Position numbers and translations under genes: made by a program
Shown: piece after piece, positions 7,584-11,240 of the stretch
Numbering within the stretch: the stretch's first letter is position 1
Layout: every line of letters begins with the position of its first letter
Notes under the pieces: generated by a model
Seen by the model: the letters and a program-made list of their open reading frames with translations, nothing else
Databases searched by the model: none
Told to the model about the DNA's origin: nothing
DNA from: Gemmatimonas sp. UBA7669
GTDB taxonomy: Bacteria; Gemmatimonadota; Gemmatimonadetes; Gemmatimonadales; Gemmatimonadaceae
Direction of reading: 5' to 3'
NCBI RefSeq assembly: GCF_002483225.1
Contig: NZ_DLHL01000050.1
Coordinates: 1 to 11,240 of the forward strand
Length of the DNA stretch: 11,240 nt

Positions 7584-7612
7584 TTGACTCCCGCCCCCAA
7601 AAACCGGATACT
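7584..7612 (+). promoter_or_regulatory. sigma70-like promoter of the riboswitch-nrdJ transcript
   Basis: A -35 TTGACT (7584-7589, 5 of 6 consensus), a 17-base spacer, and a -10 GATACT (7607-7612, 4 of 6). The predicted start near 7619 is about 65 bases before the first riboswitch stem, giving an untranslated leader of about 460 bases before nrdJ. Confidence 0.65.
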
Positions 7613-7684
7613 GCCCGTCCCTGATGCTTGCTCGCCCTCACGTGTGCGACCAGGCAAACGGGAATCACAACCGCTTCTCACATC

Positions 7685-7867
7685 CATCAGGTCGGACAAG
7701 TCGTTGCGTGGCAACAGCTTGCCCGTGAAAAGGGAACTCCGGTGCAATGCCGGGGCGGCCCCGCCGCTGTAAGGGAAGACGAAAGCCTCCGTTCTGCCAC
7801 TGCGTCGCGTCTGACGCGGGAAGGCGTGGCTCTCGGTAAACGCCCAAGCCAGAAGACCTGCCTGATG
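7685..7867 (+). ncRNA. cobalamin (adenosylcobalamin) riboswitch
   Basis: A metabolite-binding leader element of the cobalamin family. The closing stem P1 is CATCAGG (7685-7691) with CCTGATG (7861-7867). P2 is CAAGtcGTTGC (7697-7707) with GCAACagCTTG (7711-7721). The conserved core is seen as AAAAGGGAA (7728-7736), then GGTGCAATGCC (7741-7751), and the B12-box-like CCCCGCCGCTGTAAGGG (7760-7776). The characteristic GCCAGAAGACCTGCC closes the element (7848-7862). It lies between a good promoter and nrdJ with no other gene between, so it should set nrdJ expression according to cellular B12. The element is well supported; whether ligand turns the gene off or on depends on the downstream platform and is not certain. 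Confidence 0.93.
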
Positions 7868-7959
7868 CCGAGTCCGCGCGCCCCCTCGAGGGAGGGTTCG
7901 CCGGGGATTGCTACGCGTCGACCCACTCCTTGCGAGTGCCGCCGCGTGGCCCCGTTCGG

Positions 7960-7990
7960 GCTCCCGTTCAGCACCATCACGGGAGCTTTT
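7960..7990 (+). terminator. intrinsic terminator-like hairpin of the riboswitch expression platform
   Basis: GCTCCCG (7960-7966) pairs perfectly with CGGGAGC (7980-7986) across a 13-base loop and is followed by TTTT (7987-7990). It lies about 93 bases after the riboswitch core. A competing small stem, GCCC (7949-7952) with GGGC (7958-7961), and a GGGAG at 7890-7894 complementary to CTCCC 7961-7965 could act as alternative partners. The T run is short, so termination may be partial. Confidence 0.6.
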
Positions 7991-7993
7991 GCA

Positions 7994-8048
7994 TGTCAGG
8001 TGGCCCGGTCCTCCTGACACGCACGACGGCCGTCCTCGGGGGGCGTGC
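7994..8048 (+). other. extra stem-loops in the nrdJ leader
   Basis: TGTCAGG (7994-8000) pairs perfectly with CCTGACA (8013-8019) around 12 bases. Next, GCACG (8021-8025) can pair with CGTGC (8044-8048), enclosing the palindrome GACGGCCGTC (8025-8034); TTT follows the second stem. They sit between the terminator-like hairpin and the nrdJ ribosome-binding site AGGAG (8071-8075). Their role is unknown; they may be part of the expression platform. Confidence 0.4.
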
Positions 8049-8082
8049 TTTCCCGCAGGTCACCCGTCCCAGGAGACTGCCA

Positions 8083-10515
8083 ATGGCCACGTCCGTCGCA
8101 CCCCGCTCCACCGCTCCGCGCTCACCGTTTGGCAGCTATGACGCCACTGGTGTCCGCGTCATCACCGAAGTCATCAAGCGCGATGGCCGCCGCGCGCCCT
8201 GGGACCCGGAACGCATCACACGCGCCATCGCGCTGGCCTTCTACGCCGCGCGCCACGACGAAGCGCAGAACCCGCACGCCGACGACGCCGCCCATCGCTT
8301 CGGCCTCGGCTTCACCGACTTTGCCGATGTCTGCGAAATCACGCAGCTCGTCGTCAACACCGTGGAGCGCAAGGCCCAGGATGGCCACGACCCCTCGGTG
8401 GAAGAAATCCAGGACGTGGTCGAAATGATGATCGCGGCGCGCGGCCATTGGGACGTGGCCAAGCGCTATGTCATCTATCGTGCGCAGCGCGCGCAGATCC
8501 GCCTGGCCGCGCACAAGGACAACGGCCTGCAGGACTACATCTTCCTCTCGCGCTACTCGCGCTACCGTGAAGACCTGGGCCGCCGCGAGACGCCGGCCGA
8601 AGCGTTCACGCGCGTCATGGACATGCACCGCGCGCACTTCGCCGACAAGCTCGACCTGCCGGTGGCCGGTTTCGGCGGACGCACGCTGCGCGCGCTCATG
8701 GACGAGACCGAGCAGGCGCTGCAGCGCAAGGCCATTCTGCCCAGCATGCGCTCGCTGCAGTTCGGTGGCCGCGCCATCGAGGCCAACAACGCGCGCATGT
8801 TCAACTGCGCCTTCACGCACATGAACCGCGTGGACGCGTTCAAGGAAGCCTTCTTCCTGCTCATGTCGGGCACCGGCGTGGGCTTCAGTGTGCAGAAGCA
8901 TCATGTGGCGCAGTTGCCGGCCTTCCCGGTGCGTGGCGCCGAGAATGAGCTGCCCGTTGTGCACTTCACCGTCGAAGACACGCTCGAGGGTTGGGCGGAT
9001 GCGCTCGACGCGCTCATGCACAGCTACCTCGATCACAAGAAGATCGAGTTCAACTACTCGCAGATCCGCTCGCGTGGTGTGCCGCTGCGCACCTCGGGCG
9101 GTCGCGCCCCGGGTCACCTGCCGCTCAAGAAGGCCCTCTCCGCCGTCGAGCGCATGCTCGACCAGGTGTCGGGCCGCGCGCTGCGCCCCATCGAGGTGTA
9201 CGACATCCTCATGCACGTCGCCGTAGCGGTGCTCTCGGGCGGCATCCGTCGCTCGGCCACCATCTGCCTCTTCTCGGCCGACGACGACGAAATGGCGGCC
9301 GCCAAGACGGGCAACTGGTTCGAGACCAACCCGCAGCGTGGCAAGTCCAACAACTCGGCCGTGCTTGTGCGCGATCAGCACAGCGAGGCGGACTTCCAGA
9401 AGCTGTTCGAGCTGCAGAAGGAATTCGGTGAGCCCGGCTTCTACTTCGTGGACGACGTGGAGTACGGCGCCAACCCCTGCGTGGAAATCGGTCTCGCGCC
9501 GTTTGCCGTGGTGGACGAAGCCGCGCAGGCCAAGCTGGCCGAGTACGGCCGTCCGGATGTGCCGCTGGGCAGCACGGTGAGCGGCTGGCAGATGTGCAAC
9601 CTCACCACCATCAACGCCAACGCCTGCGACGACGAGGCGGGCTTCCTGGCCTGCTGCCGCGCGGCGGCGCTGCTGGGCACGCTGCAGGCGGCCTACACGC
9701 ACATTCCGTATCTGGGCGCCGCCACGCGCTACATAAACGAGCGCGAGTCGCTGCTGGGCGTGAGCATCTGCGGCATTCTTGATCGGCCGTCGCTGCTGCT
9801 CAATCCGTCGGTGCTCGAGCGTGGCGCGCAGGAATGTCTCGACACCAACGCCGCCATCGCCGAGCACATCGGCATTCCGTCGGCGGCGCGCATCACCTGC
9901 GTAAAGCCGGAAGGCACGGCCAGCCTCGTGCTCGGTGCGGGCTCGGGCATTCATCCGCATCACGCGCGGCACTACTTCCGCCGCGTGCAGGCCGCGCGTA
10001 CCGAGCCGCTGTATCAGTGGTTCAAGCTCAACAACCCGCACATGACCGAGTCGTCGGCCTGGGATCCGGACACCACCGACGTGATCACCTTCCCGGTCAC
10101 GGCGCCGGCCGACGCCATTCTGCGGGCCGACGTGGGCGCCGTGCAGTTCCTCGAGTACGTGCGCCTCGTGCAGCAGCACTGGGTGGTGGCCGGCCGTCGC
10201 CACGAGCAGTACAACCCCGGCTTGCACCACAACGTGTCCAACACCGTCACCGTGCGCGACGACGAGTGGGATGCGGTGCAGCAGTTCATCTGGGCCAATC
10301 GCAACTACTTCACCGGCATTTCGCTGCTGCGTGAGACGGGCGACAAGGTCTACGCCCAGGCGCCGCGCGAAGAAGTCACCACCGAGACCGACATGGCGAA
10401 GTGGAACGCGCTGCAGTACCGGGCGGTGGACTACACGGCCCTCTGGGAAGGCACGGACATGACGACGCTCGGTGACACCGTGGCCTGCGCGGGCGGAGCC
10501 TGCGAGATCGTCTGA
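8083..10515 (+). CDS. nrdJ: adenosylcobalamin-dependent (class II) ribonucleotide reductase
   Basis: An 810-residue enzyme that reduces ribonucleotides to deoxyribonucleotides with adenosylcobalamin as radical source, supplying DNA precursors with or without oxygen. Residues about 25-138 are an ATP cone (VIKRDGRRAPWDPERITRAI), the site through which ATP or dATP sets overall activity. The catalytic barrel shows FNCAF (Cys242, reductant pair), NPCVE (thiyl-radical Cys466 and general-base Glu468) and MCNLTT (Cys505, second reductant cysteine). It also has the phosphate-binding PEGTAS (609-614). The C-terminus, CAGGACEIV, has a C-x4-C pair (Cys802, Cys807) like the thiol shuttle of the Lactobacillus triphosphate reductase, so it may be monomeric and use NTPs. 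The 38 residues between Cys466 and Cys505 exceed the usual spacing, implying a loop insertion. The ATG at 8083 follows AGGAG at 7 bases and precedes the ATP cone. The frame is open back to 7930, but that part overlaps the leader hairpins. The gene is alone behind its cobalamin riboswitch. Confidence 0.95.
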   Translation: MATSVAPRSTAPRSPFGSYDATGVRVITEVIKRDGRRAPWDPERITRAIALAFYAARHDEAQNPHADDAAHRFGLGFTDFADVCEITQLVVNTVERKAQDGHDPSVEEIQDVVEMMIAARGHWDVAKRYVIYRAQRAQIRLAAHKDNGLQDYIFLSRYSRYREDLGRRETPAEAFTRVMDMHRAHFADKLDLPVAGFGGRTLRALMDETEQALQRKAILPSMRSLQFGGRAIEANNARMFNCAFTHMNRVDAFKEAFFLLMSGTGVGFSVQKHHVAQLPAFPVRGAENELPVVHFTVEDTLEGWADALDALMHSYLDHKKIEFNYSQIRSRGVPLRTSGGRAPGHLPLKKALSAVERMLDQVSGRALRPIEVYDILMHVAVAVLSGGIRRSATICLFSADDDEMAAAKTGNWFETNPQRGKSNNSAVLVRDQHSEADFQKLFELQKEFGEPGFYFVDDVEYGANPCVEIGLAPFAVVDEAAQAKLAEYGRPDVPLGSTVSGWQMCNLTTINANACDDEAGFLACCRAAALLGTLQAAYTHIPYLGAATRYINERESLLGVSICGILDRPSLLLNPSVLERGAQECLDTNAAIAEHIGIPSAARITCVKPEGTASLVLGAGSGIHPHHARHYFRRVQAARTEPLYQWFKLNNPHMTESSAWDPDTTDVITFPVTAPADAILRADVGAVQFLEYVRLVQQHWVVAGRRHEQYNPGLHHNVSNTVTVRDDEWDAVQQFIWANRNYFTGISLLRETGDKVYAQAPREEVTTETDMAKWNALQYRAVDYTALWEGTDMTTLGDTVACAGGACEIV

Positions 10516-10630
10516 CGCAACAGCTGGTGAAGGCGTAGCAACACAAGACCCGAAACTCAAACGCACAACCCGGAACTGATCAGTTTCGAGTTGTGCGTTC
10601 GAGTTTCGGGTCTTGTGTTCTGCTGCGTCA
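10513..10630. repeat. long inverted repeat between convergent genes, probable bidirectional terminator
   Basis: The core has two 40-base arms (10540-10579 and 10580-10619) that match at 37 positions; the remaining three give two A-C mismatches and one G-U pair. The centre is the perfect palindrome AACTGATCAGTT (10574-10585). An outer stem follows: TGACGCAACAG (10513-10523, starting with the nrdJ stop codon) with CTGCTGCGTCA (10620-10630), one mismatch, leaving a 16-base bulge on the left. No T run flanks it on either strand. Its place between nrdJ and the convergent lipoprotein gene suits a bidirectional terminator, but it could also be a dispersed REP-like element. Confidence 0.85.
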
Positions 10631-10680
10631 GTGCACCGGTGCCCCTGATCTTCAATCACGCGCAGCGACGCAAACGTTGG

Positions 10681-11049
10681 TCACGGCGCACTGCGAACCA
10701 GCCGCACGGTTATCCGGTTGGTGTTGAAGGCACCACACTGACCTTCACTTCTGACTCTCAAGTTTCCTTGAACGTAGGGCTGATAGCCATCTGCGGTCAC
10801 GCGCAACGTAAAGACGCCTTCGCGGTTGCCACCCGTGTAGACCGGCGTGTTGGCGAATGGTTGACGAATCAGGCTTTCCGAATAGTCTCCGGCAGAAATC
10901 GAAACCTCTGCTTGGCCGTTTGGCGGTTGGTTCGAGATCGAGTCGACCACCGTGACTACAAAACCGTAGGTACCGAGTGCAATGCAGTCGGAACTGCAGC
11001 CGCTTATGATCACGGCCGTCACGAAAAGCATCAGCGCATTGCGACACAT
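10681..11049 (-). CDS. small lipoprotein with a carboxypeptidase-regulatory-like (beta-sandwich) domain
   Basis: A 122-residue predicted lipoprotein. From the ATG at 11049, the hydrophobic segment 'LMLFVTAVIISGC' ends in a lipobox with Cys18 as the lipidated residue, so the mature protein would be anchored in a membrane of the envelope. Residues about 28-118 read as one Ig/transthyretin-like beta-sandwich: 'YGFVVTVVDSISNQP', 'EGVFTLRVTADGYQPYV', 'NRITVRLVR', a pattern common to carboxypeptidase-regulatory-like domains. Cys22 and Cys105 could form a disulfide. The frame is open to 11202, but the extra 51 residues would bury the lipobox and look like noncoding sequence. An ATG at 11031 is also possible, though it would leave only 11 residues before the lipid cysteine. 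No clear ribosome-binding site precedes 11049. It is convergent with nrdJ. It looks less GC-rich than its neighbours. Ligand and function are unknown. Confidence 0.72.
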   Translation of the reverse strand: MCRNALMLFVTAVIISGCSSDCIALGTYGFVVTVVDSISNQPPNGQAEVSISAGDYSESLIRQPFANTPVYTGGNREGVFTLRVTADGYQPYVQGNLRVRSEGQCGAFNTNRITVRLVRSAP

Positions 11050-11167
11050 CCGTATGCGGCACTTTTGCACCTTGGGGTGTGAAGTCACAAGAAATCCAAT
11101 GAGTGGTGAACGAGATACCGCAACTGTCCTGCAGGACCGGCGCGCCGATTGTAGCCGCGCCAGTATT

Positions 11168-11206
11168 CCAACCGGTTGGCGCCACGACCGATGTGACGCC
11201 AACCGG
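11168..11206. repeat. inverted repeat upstream of the lipoprotein gene
   Basis: CCGGTTGGCG (11172-11181) is perfectly repeated in inverse at 11197-11206, with 15 bases between. The left arm is also part of a 12-bp palindrome, CCAACCGGTTGG (11168-11179). No T run follows on either strand. It may be a regulator site or a terminator of a gene beyond the window. A TACAAT on the minus strand (11153-11148) is a possible -10 for the lipoprotein gene, but I see no matching -35. Confidence 0.5.
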
Positions 11207-11240
11207 CTCAGCGTCCCACTTAGGGAAGCTCTGATCAGGT

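Noticed and set aside
7930..8082. Upstream GTG (7930) or ATG (7993) starts for nrdJ
   Set aside because: The added residues overlap the terminator-like and other leader hairpins and match no domain. The ATG at 8083 has a strong AGGAG.
8122..10659. 845-codon open frame on the minus strand opposite nrdJ
   Set aside because: It is antisense to a fully conserved enzyme. Its translation is rich in Arg, His, Val and Gly with no domain, which is a GC-bias shadow. It also runs through the intergenic inverted repeat.
11050..11202. N-terminal extension of the lipoprotein frame to 11202
   Set aside because: It would bury the signal segment and lipobox 50 residues inside, and the extension has no recognisable sequence.
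1..11240. tRNA, rRNA, CRISPR arrays, transposases, integrases, phage or toxin-antitoxin genes
   Set aside because: None could be recognised on either strand. The repeats found are isolated inverted repeats, not regularly spaced arrays.

Overview
This is a high-GC bacterial chromosomal window with ordinary core and accessory genes and no sign of phage, insertion sequences or CRISPR. The style suggests Gemmatimonadota or a similar Gram-negative soil lineage. The hints are a secreted S9 peptidase with glycine-rich inserts, an ECF sigma factor overlapping a 'PTPxPSxALxxRI'-type membrane partner, and a small lipoprotein with a carboxypeptidase-regulatory-like fold. That assignment is inference; there is no rRNA or other taxonomic marker here.

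Left part (10-2488, minus strand): a compact GntR/YtrA-type operon of regulator, ABC ATPase and multi-spanning permease. Both gene junctions overlap (8 bp, then a 4-bp ATGA). It is read from a promoter whose -10 and spacer lie inside a perfect 8-bp inverted-repeat operator, and the predicted start of transcription falls on the regulator's ATG. This points to an autorepressed, leaderless operon.

Middle (2568-7436, plus strand): a large exported S9 prolyl-oligopeptidase-type serine peptidase with a complete Ser/Asp/His triad runs divergently from the operon. It is followed by a 160-bp gap rich in hairpins, then an ECF sigma factor translationally coupled (ATGA) to a single-pass membrane protein that is probably its anti-sigma factor. 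That protein has a large beta-rich extracytoplasmic part and no visible zinc-binding anti-sigma domain.

Right part (7584-10515, plus strand): a sigma70-like promoter, a cobalamin riboswitch, a terminator-like hairpin, further leader stem-loops, and then the gene for an adenosylcobalamin-dependent (class II) ribonucleotide reductase with an N-terminal ATP cone. A B12 riboswitch controlling the B12-requiring enzyme itself is the most interesting point in the window. Riboswitch control of RNR is best known for the B12-independent enzymes, which B12 switches off.

End (10513-11240): a long near-perfect inverted repeat separates nrdJ from a convergent small lipoprotein gene. A second inverted repeat lies upstream of the lipoprotein gene. 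I did not find a wholly new system. The riboswitch-nrdJ leader, the operator/leaderless promoter and the sigma/anti-sigma pair deserve follow-up.
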